The notes under the pieces were generated by a model. The model saw only the letters and a program-made list of their open reading frames with translations, was not told the origin of the DNA and searched no databases. Below, one piece after another: positions 1-11,194 of a stretch of DNA of 64,000 nucleotides; positions within the stretch are counted from its first letter, which is position 1, and each line of letters opens with the position of its first letter. Location: NCBI RefSeq assembly GCF_000340215.1, contig NW_006921532.1, forward strand, positions 6,724,550-6,788,549, written 5' to 3'. Both the position numbers and the translations under genes were made by a program. The DNA comes from Pseudocercospora fijiensis CIRAD86 (Eukaryota > Ascomycota > Dothideomycetes > Mycosphaerellales > Mycosphaerellaceae).

Positions 1-1080
1 ATATAGGATATGCCCGCCGATAGACTTACTAAACTCTATAGACTATAGAACTAATAGAGGTTTATATAGCAACTTAGACTATTAAGGCTACTAACTAATA
101 GGCTGCAAAGTAAAATAGGATTAATACCTAAGGATATATAAGGAGGCAACTCTTCCTTTAACAACCTCTTCCTCTTTAGTAATACAAAGACAACTCTATA
201 TAATAGGTAGTAGTAGCGCCCCCCCCTCTATTTGCTACTAATTATAACTAAGTCGATTAAATATACCTTTATCGATTAGCGCTAACAAAAGTGTCTAATA
301 CGATAACGACGACTAATTAGAATAAAGGATTCAACCTTATCTTCTAATATAGACTAAACAAATAGTATAGGCAATCGTATAGGAAACTTTACCTTACGGG
401 GTACGTTACTATCGCCTATATTATTACTTCGAACATTACTTCTACTAACTAATAATAAGTCTACGGCGATTATATTAGTGCTAGTAATAATAGTATAGTA
501 GTCTTAGCTAAGGGTAGCGTCCTTAGTTTAAGTTACCTATCCTAATTCGTTAAATCTATTTAACTAATGTATATCCTTACTTAATCCTTCGTCTAATTAA
601 ATAGACGCTACCTATACGATTGATCTAATAAACGATAGTAATAATATAAAGGGCTTAGTTCAATTTAATTAAACTAACTTTACTATACGATACGAGTACT
701 TAGATAAGGCTTAATAGTATTAGTCTATACTTAGACTACGTAGGAAGACAATAGTTCCTAGTAATAGGGACTATATATAAAGGTATATATATAGTCCGGA
801 TTATGTAACGATATCCTTCTAGGGTAATCGGGGTATAAAATAAAACTCTCTTATATATAGTATAGATTTAAACTATTTTTTTTATTGTTTTAATAAAGTA
901 CTATATAAGAAGTCGAAAGGATTAATTTTTCTTTTGTTTATATATAAAGAAGCATTAACTACCTTACCTAAAACGGAAGGCAAGCCCCTTTCTTTTTATA
1001 TAAGCTAAGGGGGTATATAACGCGTAAGCTTAGTTATATAATAGTACGTAACTTCTTAGTAGGAGAAGGATTTCTATACT
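1..1080. repeat. RIP-mutated repeat DNA, unidentified
   Basis: The tract is very rich in TpA steps and TAG/CTA triplets, with few CpA or TpG dinucleotides, the composition left by RIP on repeated DNA. No reading frame or protein motif could be recognised on either strand. The composition changes sharply near 1085 to ordinary genic sequence. A C-tract near 220 and a T-rich stretch near 870 are visible but not diagnostic. Confidence 0.7.
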
Positions 1081-1716
1081 ATATTTTAGACTATAGAATA
1101 AGCAGAACATAGGCAATCAACGAAGCTATATTGAACAGCTAGCAAGGCAGTATTACGTAAGTAATCCACTGCGCTGTGCGTGATACAGGCAACAGAATAC
1201 CAATTACTAGCCGGCCTGTGCTCTGACGCACAAGGCAGCGATAAAGCACGAGCAAATGTCTGAAAGCCATGCAATACGACATCCACACTCATTCGCTGCC
1301 TTGACAACATTCTGATACCCTCAATGTTTAATCTCTAAACCAACCCTCGCTCGTGAAAGCCCGCACGTGCCAAGCATTTCCTGTTTCACGCCGTACGGCA
1401 ACCCCGTGCTCGTGTGGCTGACGACATCCTCCACTCCCACTTCCACGTCCACTGCCATACAACTGCTGCTGCTACAAATACAATACCACACCACGTTTCT
1501 TCACAGCACGACGCCACCGACGACAGACATCGCGCGCACCGAGCTCGAAAGCAGCCGACGCTCCTTTGTACATTTGCCCGCGGCTCGGCGAGGCGATCCG
1601 TACGAACTCCAGCAGGGTCACTTACAGACAAAGCCCACGGAGAAGAGCGAACCCGGGCCTGGGGATAAGAGAAGCGCCATATCGAAAGACGTACCAGACT
1701 CATACCGCTGCCCAAG

Positions 1717-2591
1717 ATGGCCGGCACCAGGAATTATGACTTTCTCGTACGTGGACACTTATCTCCAACACGCCAGAGGGCATTCACCAAGGTGGAATAG
1801 AAGTCGGCAGCAATCGTCTCGACACATAGGCGAGCCAGCAGGCGGCGATCCACGTCGCAAAATGCTACGGGGACATGCGCATAGACTGACCTGCTGTATC
1901 TCTACAGATCAAATTGCTGCTCATCGGCGACTCTGGCGTAGGCAAATCATGCTGTCTCCTGCGTTTCAGCGAAGACTCCTTCACGCCTTCTTTTATCACG
2001 ACCATCGGCATCGACTTCAAGATCCGGACGATTGAGCTCGACGGCAAGAGAGTAAAGCTGCAGATATGGGATACTGCTGGTCAGGAGCGATTCCGAACCA
2101 TCACCACTGCATATTACAGAGGCGCAATGGGCATCCTACTGGTTTATGATGTCACAGACGAGCGCAGCTTTAACAGTGAGTCTTGCCATGGCACACAGCA
2201 TGAACAACGGAGAAGGCAGGAGCGTTTGGCTTTAAAAAGGCGGTGACTGACATGTCTATGCTTCCCAGACATCCGAACATGGTTCTCGAACGTCGAGCAA
2301 CACGCAACAGAAGGCGTCAACAAGATCCTCATAGGCAACAAATGCGACTGGGAAGAGAAGCGAGCCGTGTCGACCGAACAAGGCCAAGCATTAGCAGACG
2401 AGCTAGGCATACCGTTCATGGAAGTCTCCGCGAAGAGCAACATCAACGTCGACAAGGCTTTCTACAGTTTGGCAACCGATATCAAGAAACGAATCGTGGA
2501 TACGCAGCAACCCGCGCATACGAACAACCAGAACGTCAGCGTGGGAGGCGGCTCGGGTAGCGCGGGAGGTCTTGGAAAGAACTGCTGTTGA
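1717..2591 (+). CDS. SEC4: Rab GTPase of the Sec4/Rab8 family
   Basis: Spliced as join(1717..1746, 1908..2175, 2269..2591), giving 206 aa, the usual length for Sec4/Rab8. All nucleotide-binding motifs are present: GDSGVGKS (17-24), effector loop TTIGIDF (41-47), DTAGQ (65-69), NKCD (123-126) and SAK (153-155). The protein ends in a Gly/Ser-rich tail and Cys-Cys (205-206), the digeranylgeranylation site that anchors Rabs to membranes. Introns at 1747-1907 (GTACGT..CAG) and 2176-2268 (GTGAGT..CAG) restore the conserved frame exactly. The ATG at 1717 gives the [11 protein letters not shown]-terminus seen in filamentous fungal Sec4. The family drives exocytic vesicle traffic to the growing hyphal tip with the exocyst. 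It is convergent with the deubiquitinase downstream. No damage is seen. Confidence 0.95.
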
Positions 2592-4034
2592 GAGTGCTTC
2601 TTTTCTTATGAGGTTAGACTTATGCAGTGAACAGAGCGCATGGGGACTAATTTGGAGTTGCTCCTTTTATTTTCACGACATGGCGTTTTTTTTTGTGTGT
2701 GCTGGAGATCAAATAGTACCCCCAGGTCAGGCAGGTATATCGGATGGCATTGTACAGGCAGCCTTTTTTTGTCTCGAAATTTTCACATGGCTTTCTTGCG
2801 TTTCACTTTCACTGCAGGACAGCCCGTTACGAGATAGATATGGGTGCGAAGCAATGGATTCAACGCTACGTCTGCTGCTCACAATGTTGCGGAGAAAATG
2901 CTGTAAGTTTCAGTCTCTACCTTGTATGTCTTCTGTGGAGCTGATGAGCGGCCCTGGCTACGCATGTTTCTGCACGTAGTGAAGAGTGCACGACCTCTTG
3001 GTCACTGGTTCGCACAAGCCTTGAAGGTTGTCGTTGTAGTCTCGCGGCAACACATGCTACAGCCATCTGTGAGCATTTCTCTACGAATATTCACCTGCAA
3101 ACTCACCGGCCACCGCACTCCTAGGCATCAACGAGCTATTCGAAATCATCTCATTGCACATTCCAATCCGAGATCTACTGATCCTCCAGCGCACCGCTAC
3201 AATCTGGCGAGACACCATTTACAATTCGGCTACGATTCAGATCAAAAACTATGCACTCGCGACGAGTCTATACCTACCACCATGGAGGGTACTGAGCGGT
3301 GGGTGGGAGGGAGGGAGGTTTTTTTTTTTTTTTTTGCCGAGTGATGAGGAGGTTGGGAGAGGATGGAAATGAAAGTTGGGGGATTTTTTCGAAGAGGAAG
3401 AAGAAGAAATCCTTCGCTTCGGATAAAGCAACTTTCAGACCAAACCTCGACGGAGGCGGAAGGTTCAAGGACGTATACTAAACACAGTCCTCAGCCTCGT
3501 CGATTGGGTCTTGCTATGATGATAGGACACAAACAAGAACGAGGACGGTGACAAGCGCGTGTCGGAGTCTAAGAAAAACTTGAAGAGTGCTGACAAGGAC
3601 TCGTCGAAGTCCAAGAAGGGCAAGAATTATGAAGATGGTGATTGCCTTAAGGACGAGTGAGTCGACCGAATTTGGCTCGGTCCTTGAACAAGAGACTCTG
3701 AGGTTGCGTTCCCCTCGTTCGAAGATCTGCGTATCTCGGGGTAAAATCAACGAGTTGCGCAATATGTGGAAAAATTTAAATCAGGTCCTGGTGTCCGCAA
3801 TCGATCGTTGTCATATAGCAATGGGTTCCCCTTCCCCCTCCATAACTTTTCTTTCATCTCCCAGAGGACATGGTTGGCGCGGAGGACTAAAAGGTCCAAA
3901 ATCCTTATCATTACCCGGCAGCCTATGCACATGGTATCAAAGCACATATGTACAGAAAAACACTGCATTCCGTACCTAACCCATCTTACACCCGAACTCC
4001 TCGCTAATGGTTTCATAGGAATTGCATGTCTCTT
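2592..4034. other. Intergenic region, no supported gene
   Basis: This 1.4-kb gap lies between the convergent Rab GTPase and deubiquitinase genes. It should hold both 3' untranslated regions. A run of 17 T (about 3319-3335) preceded by a purine-rich G/A stretch is the only simple repeat. Short open frames exist on both strands but none carries a recognisable motif. A 43-codon Lys/Glu/Asp-rich open stretch at about 3531-3659 lacks an ATG. I see nothing else. Confidence 0.6.
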
Positions 4035-5978
4035 CTAAGTTTCTACCATTTCATAGAAAAGCATGTAGACCTCCCTTTGCATACCGAGAACATCGCTCGT
4101 CTTGCTCTCTTTGATCTTTTCGTCGCTGATTCTCCACCAACGGTCAGTGCTTGTTTTCTTACGCCGTTGGCTGCCTGTGATGCTACGAATGTTGCGAGTT
4201 GAGGATGTCCGCTTCGGTTTCTCGGCGTTGCCTTCCGTTGTCGAAACGCCGTTTTTATATGCAGTCGATGTGTCTATGGTCGCCTCTTGTGTTAGTGGTG
4301 GGACCGGGATTTCTGCAGTAGACGTGAGCTCGTGCGAGGCGCTCGGTATACTCATGGTTGAGAGCATGGATTTTCGTTTCTCTGCAGATGGCGTAGACGC
4401 TTCGACAGGCTGAGTCGATGATCGCGAAGAACTACTCGGGGTTGCTGATGTGAGTGTAGATAGAGATTGGGAGTCTGCGCTTGATACCGGGCTGTCTCGG
4501 ACATCTCTCCCCTCCTTCCCGGACCTGGCACTCAATATTGGACTATTGAGTGCACTAGGCACAGGAGAGTTCCTCATGCTGAAAACACCCTCTGTACCCA
4601 TGGTTGTAGGTGTTGAAAATGGTTGAGGTAGGACCTGTCGACGGAACGACTCGTAATGACCACTATTGTGCCCGCCCTTATGCGTCACGACACCTAGCAA
4701 TCGATACGACTTTCTGTCTAAGAGTCCGCCGAGCGGTAGTGATTCCGGAAACGATACCTTTGCTTGGTTCTTTGCTGATAACGCTGATGGATCCCACACC
4801 GATCGGGATAGATGCACCGACAATATCCTGGGGAATGTCGAGATTCGCGTGTGCCTAGCTATCCTTCGCTTCGGCGCAGTGGATGAATCTGGGAGCTTGA
4901 CATGGTTGGGTAGCTTCTCTGGGTCGTGATCCAGAGCCTCTTGCAACTTGGCTTGATCTCCTTCGATCGCCTTCCTTTCGGATTTCGTTAGATTTGACTT
5001 GGCAAGGAGCCGCGTGTTCACTGACATGGCGTGCACAAGTCTGCAACGATCACACACAAAGTCGTCAATATGCTCCACCTTCAACAACCCATCGAAACAC
5101 TCATTAAGGGTTGCCGATGTTTGTAGATGCGGCACATGCAGCGTAAGGGTCAGGAACGAGGACACTGTTGGCTTTGGTTTGAAACGGCAATGCGAGCACT
5201 CGACTTGCGACTCCAGCTTGCCTTGAAGTGGAAACACACATTCGTCCTGCTCCGGATCTTCGTCTCTGTTTCCAGTTGTGGTTGACATGAGTTTACTGTC
5301 CCTCGGGTGATCTTCCTCGTTGCCGTTTGGTCGTTCTGCAATAGTTGCCCGAGACTCAATTGTCACACCAAAGCCTTCCGCTAGACTCCGTCTCGCCTTG
5401 CGGCGCACTCTCCTGCCCGCATTGTATTCTTCTGCAACTCTTTGCACAATCACTTGCAGAAACTCCTGCGCATCCTGCTGTGTCCTTGAGATCCTAGTTC
5501 GGAATGCTTGCTCGACACATCTGATGAAGGACTGTGCCGATATAGTCTTCTTGTAGATAGGCCTCTCATTCAGCGCATCTAGCACCTCTTTCAAGCCCGC
5601 AGTGACCAGGCCTTGTTGCAGACCCTCAATCTGCCACTCCGGCGTCCTCTTGGCGCCTGGCTTCTTCTTCGATTCTTCCTCCAATGCTGCAGAAAGGTCG
5701 CTGTACAGTTGCGGCCCGTCTAGCTTTCGGCGATGAACCTCCCTAATCAGGAATGCTCGCAGCTCCGGCAAGCCCGCCAAAGCTTGAAGAACCGAGTTGA
5801 TGAAGCAGTCGTTTGCCGGATTGACCAAACCTACGACGCCTTTTTTGCGAGTGCTCTTAGAACTCTGGGCAGCCTCGGCGTCGAGGAAGAAGGTGGGAGC
5901 AAAGACGTAGACCAAGGTAATGGCAGCCAAGGATGCACCGGCGGCGTAGGTCGCGATGGTCAGCGGTTTCTCGGGCAT
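4035..5978 (-). CDS. UBP16: Ubiquitin carboxyl-terminal hydrolase, Ubp16-type, membrane-anchored
   Basis: Intronless, 647 aa from the ATG at 5978. A longer frame reaches 6185 but begins at GTG, so it is not used. With this start the protein opens with a hydrophobic segment (residues about 6-28) behind a short basic end. That fits the signal anchor by which yeast Ubp16 sits in the mitochondrial outer membrane. USP catalytic residues are visible: Cys58 in NDCFINS, the QQDAQEF box (167-173), His441 in GGHNSGHYESF, and Asp619 in WWRISDE. Two CxxC pairs (261/264 and 309/312) form the usual zinc ribbon. A long Ser/Thr-rich insertion lies between the His box and the C-terminal box. The family removes ubiquitin from substrates. 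It is divergent from the bL9m gene. Confidence 0.88.
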   Translation of the reverse strand: MPEKPLTIATYAAGASLAAITLVYVFAPTFFLDAEAAQSSKSTRKKGVVGLVNPANDCFINSVLQALAGLPELRAFLIREVHRRKLDGPQLYSDLSAALEEESKKKPGAKRTPEWQIEGLQQGLVTAGLKEVLDALNERPIYKKTISAQSFIRCVEQAFRTRISRTQQDAQEFLQVIVQRVAEEYNAGRRVRRKARRSLAEGFGVTIESRATIAERPNGNEEDHPRDSKLMSTTTGNRDEDPEQDECVFPLQGKLESQVECSHCRFKPKPTVSSFLTLTLHVPHLQTSATLNECFDGLLKVEHIDDFVCDRCRLVHAMSVNTRLLAKSNLTKSERKAIEGDQAKLQEALDHDPEKLPNHVKLPDSSTAPKRRIARHTRISTFPRILSVHLSRSVWDPSALSAKNQAKVSFPESLPLGGLLDRKSYRLLGVVTHKGGHNSGHYESFRRQVLPQPFSTPTTMGTEGVFSMRNSPVPSALNSPILSARSGKEGRDVRDSPVSSADSQSLSTLTSATPSSSSRSSTQPVEASTPSAEKRKSMLSTMSIPSASHELTSTAEIPVPPLTQEATIDTSTAYKNGVSTTEGNAEKPKRTSSTRNIRSITGSQRRKKTSTDRWWRISDEKIKESKTSDVLGMQREVYMLFYEMVET

Positions 5979-6458
5979 CTTCCGCCGCGCCCTGGCGGCT
6001 GCTGTGCCTGTGCCTGTGCCTGTGCCGGCGAACACTATGAGGGTCTTTTCGCGTTCACCTGGGCCCGCCGTCGCGGGCGGTCGTGCGCAAGATATGCTTG
6101 TGGTTGAGGAGAGTCCGGAGGCAATAGCTGCTCCATAACGAGCCAGCAGGTTGACAAAGGAGTCCAGTTGGAGGGATTGGACCACACGCGCGGGACGCGG
6201 GATTGTGCAAGACGCAGAGGGTCGCTGGGATGTGGGATGTTTCTACGCTGCGCTGCCTCCAAGCTAGTTGCTAGTTCCGGCGACTTGGATGTTTGGTCGG
6301 CCACCAATGTGAAGCGGGCTGCTTCGGCTGTGGAAGAAAGACTGCCGAACAAACGCTTGGCCCTGCGCCTTGGCAACGCTGGCTGCACAGGCCGTCGACT
6401 TTCACTTCACTCGTCGTTGGCATGTGAAAGTGTGCTTGTCACGGAGCAGCGAGCTATC
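5979..6458. promoter_or_regulatory. Shared divergent promoter region
   Basis: The 480 bp between the start codons of the minus-strand UBP16-like gene and the plus-strand bL9m gene must hold both promoters and 5' leaders. A short CTGTGC repeat (about 6001-6030) lies just upstream of the UBP16 start. Both flanking genes encode mitochondria-associated proteins, so co-regulation is plausible but inferred. No specific transcription-factor site was identified. Confidence 0.5.
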
Positions 6459-7422
6459 ATGGCATCTCCATTGCGATCCCGAAGCATAGCGCTACCGCAG
6501 TGCACGGCGTGTCTGCGCAGCTATGCGTGGCAGGCAACGGCAGACGCCTCCGCCTGTCAAAATGCTCTCCGACAGCAGACGAGGAGCAAGAAAACCGCGA
6601 CAAAAGCGTCAGCAACAGTGCCAGCAAGGCTGTTGAAGGATCTACCGGGATTCGGGAAAGCTGGTATGATTTCTAATCTTATCCCATGAAAGCTCTCCCC
6701 TCTAAAATCTACGCGCAGGCTCTATTGTCCCAGTGACCCGCGGCGAGCTTCGAAACCACTGGTTCCCCAAACGCATCGCCGCATATGTAACGCTCGCAGA
6801 ACAACGACAACTTCGGCGCGACAATATACCCATAGAGCGTGACTACAACTTCGGCAAGAAAGATGACCTGGCAGCAGCGGCGCTGGCAAAAGCAGCCCGA
6901 GCACCCGAGCCCGAGCCCGCGCCAGTGTATGAGAAAAAAGCGCCAGAGGTGGAGAGATTGACTGCTCAAAGAAGTATGGAGCTGCTAGATATATTTGTGC
7001 CACATCGCATCGATTTCTACAGAGAACCGATCATGGAAGCAGAAAAGCTTGAAGAGCCAGAGGCAGCGGCAGCGGCGGAGAAGAAAGAGGACAAGAAGCA
7101 GTCGGCATCGAGTGCAGCAGCAGACTTGCTGGCGGCGAGATCGTCAATCCCACGAGAGAAGCCCAAGCCAAAGATGACGGGAGCAATCTATGGCTCGGTA
7201 AGCGCGCACGACATTCTGGTCGCGGTCCGGGCGGCCATCGCAACGAATGACGAAGCAGCAAGAGTCCTCATTGCAGAGCAGGACATACACTTTATGGACC
7301 CTCAGGCGCAATCCGAGAACAAGATCAAGTCGATTGGAGATTTTACAATCGAGCTCAAGATCAAAGGCGTCGAGCAAGGCATTAGAAGGACTGTGAGGGT
7401 CGTCCCACAGGAGTCATCGTGA
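6459..7422 (+). CDS. MRPL50: Mitochondrial large-subunit ribosomal protein bL9m
   Basis: Spliced as join(6459..6663, 6719..7422), 302 aa. The 55-bp intron (GTATGA..CAG) splits a Gly codon and restores the family signature LLKDLPGFGKAGSIVPV (about 58-74) followed by RNHWFPKRIAAYVT, the N-terminal rRNA-binding motif of bacterial L9. The first ~50 residues are rich in Arg, Ser and Ala with almost no acidic residues, as expected for a mitochondrial presequence. The middle holds Ala/Glu/Lys-rich low complexity (about 120-180). The C-terminal part (SVSAHDILVAVRAAI...) matches the distal L9 domain. In-frame ATG at 6237 would add 74 residues without a presequence-like profile, so 6459 is preferred. 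The symbol follows yeast bL9m naming. Confidence 0.9.
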
Positions 7423-7927
7423 CAGCCAGCATGATGAACTCAGAGTTATTGCTCGCACACAAATTACTCGTAAGGTGGAAAGGCGTTTGTGTTGAGAACG
7501 CCGACCTTTTTCCAGATCCGCCGACCCCGCGGGATGAAACCAGCCGCAGTATGCGCCAATACCACCGATCGACAGGTACGAGGCATGATGATGTGAATAT
7601 ATGAGACACAGACTCAACCCCGTGGTGCCATTCACTGCTGCCTTTGGCGCGAGACAACGCATGATCCGCTCCGCCACAGCAGCTTATGTATCATTGTATA
7701 GATTGTCCCAATATTCACCATTTCGTGCCGGAAGAAACAAAAACCTCCCGCCGGACATTTCTTTCTGATCTGCCTACGCAAGTCACACTCCAACAAAACC
7801 AACTAGATCGAAGGAAGCCACAGTTTCGCACTGGAAGCACAAGATATCGAGAAGTTGCCGTCTACTGTGCTCACCTAAACCACTTTCCGCAGTCAATCAT
7901 ACCGGAGTGGAAGCATTAAAACCAAGA
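7423..7927. other. Intergenic region, no supported gene
   Basis: About 500 bp between two genes on the same strand. It should hold the 3' end of the bL9m transcript and the promoter and 5' leader of the next gene. Open frames here are short and lack recognisable motifs. Confidence 0.5.
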
Positions 7928-8539
7928 ATGTGCATCCTCACGATACGATCCTGGCCATGCGGTCACAGCCGCTGCACTTCGGCAGATGTGTGCATGGACG
8001 CCCTTTCGATGCCAGGGACAGCACCTTACGACTGTCCGTTTGCAACACACTCCTTTCATAGGCAAAGATCTCGCGACTGGCCCTGTCCGATCTGCAGTCG
8101 GCACAATGGACCACGAGATGTAGCGCACGAGCGTGACCCAGGAAGGCTGCCGGCTTCTATGTCGCCTCGCAAAATGCAGCAACAGGCTCTGAGGCTTCAG
8201 CGAGCTGCACGAGAGCAGCAAGGTCAACGAGCGGCAGATTTATGTAGAGCTTCACAACAGCTTCAACAAGACTGGCAAAGCATAGGCCTGCCCTCATTGC
8301 CGGCCTCAGTGGAACCACTGCGCGAAGGATTATCGCCCATTAGACCTGCCCCTAGTGGCACAAGACATGCCGCAGAAGACCTTACTTGTGGCTCTAGTGA
8401 CACAGCAAGCTCGCTGTCAAGTCCCGTCACGCCCAATCATGCAGAAACACATCCTTTGTGGTCTGACTTCAATGATCTGAAGATAGACCGCAGCGAAGCC
8501 AAGGCGATGCCACACAAAGCTTCGCCAAAGCACGACTAA
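7928..8539 (+). CDS. Small Cys/His-rich protein of unknown function
   Basis: Intronless ORF of 203 aa from the ATG at 7928; the frame extends 21 bp upstream only to a GTG. The first ~65 residues contain a spaced set of Cys and His: WPCGHSRC (9-16), Cys22, YDCPFATHSFH, and WPCPICSRHN. This resembles a small zinc-binding module (CGH followed by CPxC) seen in many uncharacterised ascomycete proteins. The middle is Gln/Arg/Ala-rich and probably helical (MQQQALRLQRAAREQQGQ). The rest is Ser/Pro-rich and probably disordered. No membrane segment or signal peptide is seen. I do not recognise a named family, and zinc binding is inferred from the residue pattern only. Confidence 0.65.
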   Translation: MCILTIRSWPCGHSRCTSADVCMDALSMPGTAPYDCPFATHSFHRQRSRDWPCPICSRHNGPRDVAHERDPGRLPASMSPRKMQQQALRLQRAAREQQGQRAADLCRASQQLQQDWQSIGLPSLPASVEPLREGLSPIRPAPSGTRHAAEDLTCGSSDTASSLSSPVTPNHAETHPLWSDFNDLKIDRSEAKAMPHKASPKHD

Positions 8540-8810
8540 ATGTTACGTCTTGGAATCTGATTAATTCCGATGGATAAATGCGGATGGCGGCCATTATTGC
8601 AGCGTATCCCAATGAAAGTCAGCAGGCAGGCATGATTGCGTGGAAACTCTGTTGGCCCTGCCTCATTCGGCGTACCTCCTCCGTACTCAATGCGAAATTA
8701 GATTAAACCGACTAACTAAATAGCAAGGCACTGCCAGGCAGGTAAAACTCTCAACAACTTCTCTGAAAGAAAAAAAGAACCGTGAGCTCTCGATTCTCGA
8801 GTTCACAGAT

Positions 8811-11194
8811 ATGGCGGACCACACACTCTGGTACACAACCCCGGCCAACCTGTGGGAAGATGGCCTCCCAATCGGCAATGGACGTTTGGGTGCAATGGTT
8901 CGGGGCACCACAAATGTCGAGCGCCTCTGGCTCAACGAAGATTCAGTTTGGTACGGCGGGCCACAAGAGCGTGTCAATCCGGGTGCATTGAAGAACTTGG
9001 ATCGGGTGCGAGACCTCATTAACCAGCGACGTATTTCAGAAGCGGAGAACCTCATGTCCAGGACTTTCACTGCAATGCCGGAATGCATGAGACATTACGA
9101 ACCTTTGGGCGATTTGATGCTGTATTTTGGGCATGGTGTGGATCCACCAGGCCATCATCAGCATGTGGTCGGCATTCCACAGTTTGAAAATCAGAAGTGG
9201 TCTGGTGGTGGGGGGAAGGAGGTGACGGGATATAAGAGGGAGTTGGATTTAAGGACTGGAGTGGTCAGCGTGGAATATGAATGTGATGGTGCGCATTTCA
9301 AGCGAGAGGTATTTGCTAGTATGACGGCGGAGGTAATCTGCATGAGAATGTCTTCAGATCAGGCCATGACATTTATGTTAACGTTAAGTCGTGGAGATGA
9401 CAACGATGCCCATCGAAAATTCGACAGGACCTTCGATTCCTTGACAAACACCGAAGATGGTCTATTGCTACAAGGCGCCATGGGTGGCAAAGGCGCAGTC
9501 GAGCTCGCAATCGGAGTCAAGATCCTAGGAGACAAGAACACGAAAATTGACGCCTGCGGTATCGACGTCGAGATCACAATGGAAAGGGACAGTAGCGTCA
9601 CAATCCTCATCGCCGGCGAAACCACATTCCGCAACGAAAACGCATCCCAAGCAGTCCACTCCCGCCTCTCCCACGCCTCAGAAACTCCCTGGACCCGACT
9701 CCTCTCCTCCCACATCGAAACCTTCTCAAACATCTACAACCGCTGCACCCTCACCCTCTCCCCAACCCCTTCAACCCCCCTCCCAACAAAACCCTCCTCG
9801 CCAACGCTCGCCACCCTACCACCAACACCGCCACCTCCCAAAACCCTCTCTCATCCCTCCTCTTCAACTACGGCCGCTACCTCCTCCTCTCCTCCTCCAG
9901 CCCCCTCTCCTCTTTACCTTCCAACCTCCAAGGCCTCTGGAACCGCGACGAAAAACCCGTCTGGGGCTCAAAGTACACCGCCAACATCAACGTCCAAATG
10001 AACTACTGGCCCGCAGAAATCACCAACCTCTCCGAATGCCACGAAGTGCTCTTCACCTTCCTAAAACGTTTGGCCGCAAGAGGAAAGAAAACCGCGAAGG
10101 AGATGTATGGGATTGACAGAGGTTGGGTGAGTCATCATAACACTGATATCTGGGCCGATCCCACGCCTCAGGATCGGAGTATATGCGCGACGTATTGGAA
10201 TTTGAGTGGGGCGTGGTTGGTGGTGGGACATATTTGGGAACGGTATCTGTTCAGTCGAGACGAGGGGTTTTTGCGGGAGAATTGGGACATCATGAAAGGT
10301 TCTGCGGAATTTTTCGTCGAGTTTTTGGTCGAGGATGGCGGGAAGAAGGATGGGAAATTGGTGACGAGTCCCAGCGTTTCCGCCGAAAATTCTTATTTCT
10401 ATGTTGATGGCGAGGGGAAGAGGCAAGTGGGGAGTGTATGTGCCGGACCGACGTGGGATTCGCAGATTTTGAGGGAATTGTTTGGGGCGTGTGTGCAGGC
10501 GGGGAGGATTTTGGGGGAGGAGACGGGGGAGTTTGAAGGCGTTTTGGGGAGGTTGCCACAAGACGAGATTGGGATGTTTGGACAGATTATGGAGTGGAGG
10601 GAGGATTTTGAAGAGGTCGAGCCGGGACATCGACATGTTTCGCATCTTTGGGGATTGTTTCCGGGGACGTCGATTCAGGCCAAGGAAATGAAAGATGCGG
10701 CGAGAGTTACGTTGAAACGAAGGCTTGAGGCGGGAGGGGGACATACGAGTTGGAGTTTGGCTTGGATTCAGTGTTTGTGTGCGAGGTTGAGGGATGAAGA
10801 GTTGGCGCAGGAGATGGTGGGGAAGATGAGTGGTGCGGTGTTGGAGAATTTATTTGCGAATCATCCTCCGTTTCAAATTGATGGGAACTTTGGCTATACG
10901 GCTGCTGTGGCGGAGATGCTTTTGCAGAGTCATGAAGGGCCTATTGATCTGTTGCCGTGTCTTCTTGCCGATTGGGCGGAGGGAGGGAGTGTTAAGGGAC
11001 TCAGGGCGAGGGGGAATGTTGTGGTTGATATCTCTTGGAAAGATGGGAAGCTGGTGCATGCGACGTTGTCGTCGACTACTAAGCAGACGCGAGTATGTCG
11101 TATCAATCCAAATCGATTGATTAGTGGGAAGGGAGAGGTGGAGGTGGAGATTGGACCGGGTGTGGCGTGCGAATTGAATGGTGTTTGGGAATAG
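8811..11194 (+). CDS. GH95 alpha-L-fucosidase, interrupted by a -1 frameshift
   Basis: Two open frames together cover a full GH95 glycoside hydrolase of about 794 aa. The first (8811-10001) carries the N-terminal domain: LPIGNGRLGAMV (19-30) and LNEDSVWYGGP. The second (open from before 9800 to the stop at 11194) carries the catalytic (alpha/alpha)6 barrel: LLFNYGRYLLL, LQGLWN, QMNYWPAEITNLSECHE, the SVSAEN acidic motif and FQIDGNFGYTAA. These hold the Asn, Glu and Asp used for inverting hydrolysis of alpha-1,2-L-fucosyl linkages in the family. The switch needs one missing base (or two extra) near 9780-9800, in a C/A-rich stretch (CCCCCCTCCCAACAAAACCC). No GT..AG intron is possible there, since the stretch contains no GT. 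No signal peptide is seen, so the product would be intracellular. It may be a pseudogene or a sequencing error. Confidence 0.88.

Noticed and set aside
1367..2035. 222-codon plus-strand frame overlapping the Rab gene
   Set aside because: It overlaps the first Rab exons in another frame, has a low-complexity composition and no motif. The spliced Rab gene explains the DNA.
3531..3979. Short open frames downstream of the Rab gene
   Set aside because: No ATG or no recognisable motif; charged low complexity. They lie in the expected 3' regions of convergent genes.
5979..6185. N-terminal extension of the Ubp16-like frame by 69 codons
   Set aside because: The extension begins at GTG and is Gly/Thr repeat-rich. 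The ATG at 5978 directly precedes the membrane anchor expected for the family.
9720..9880. Intron in GH95 that could remove the frameshift
   Set aside because: The stretch around the frame switch contains no GT, so no standard intron can be placed there.
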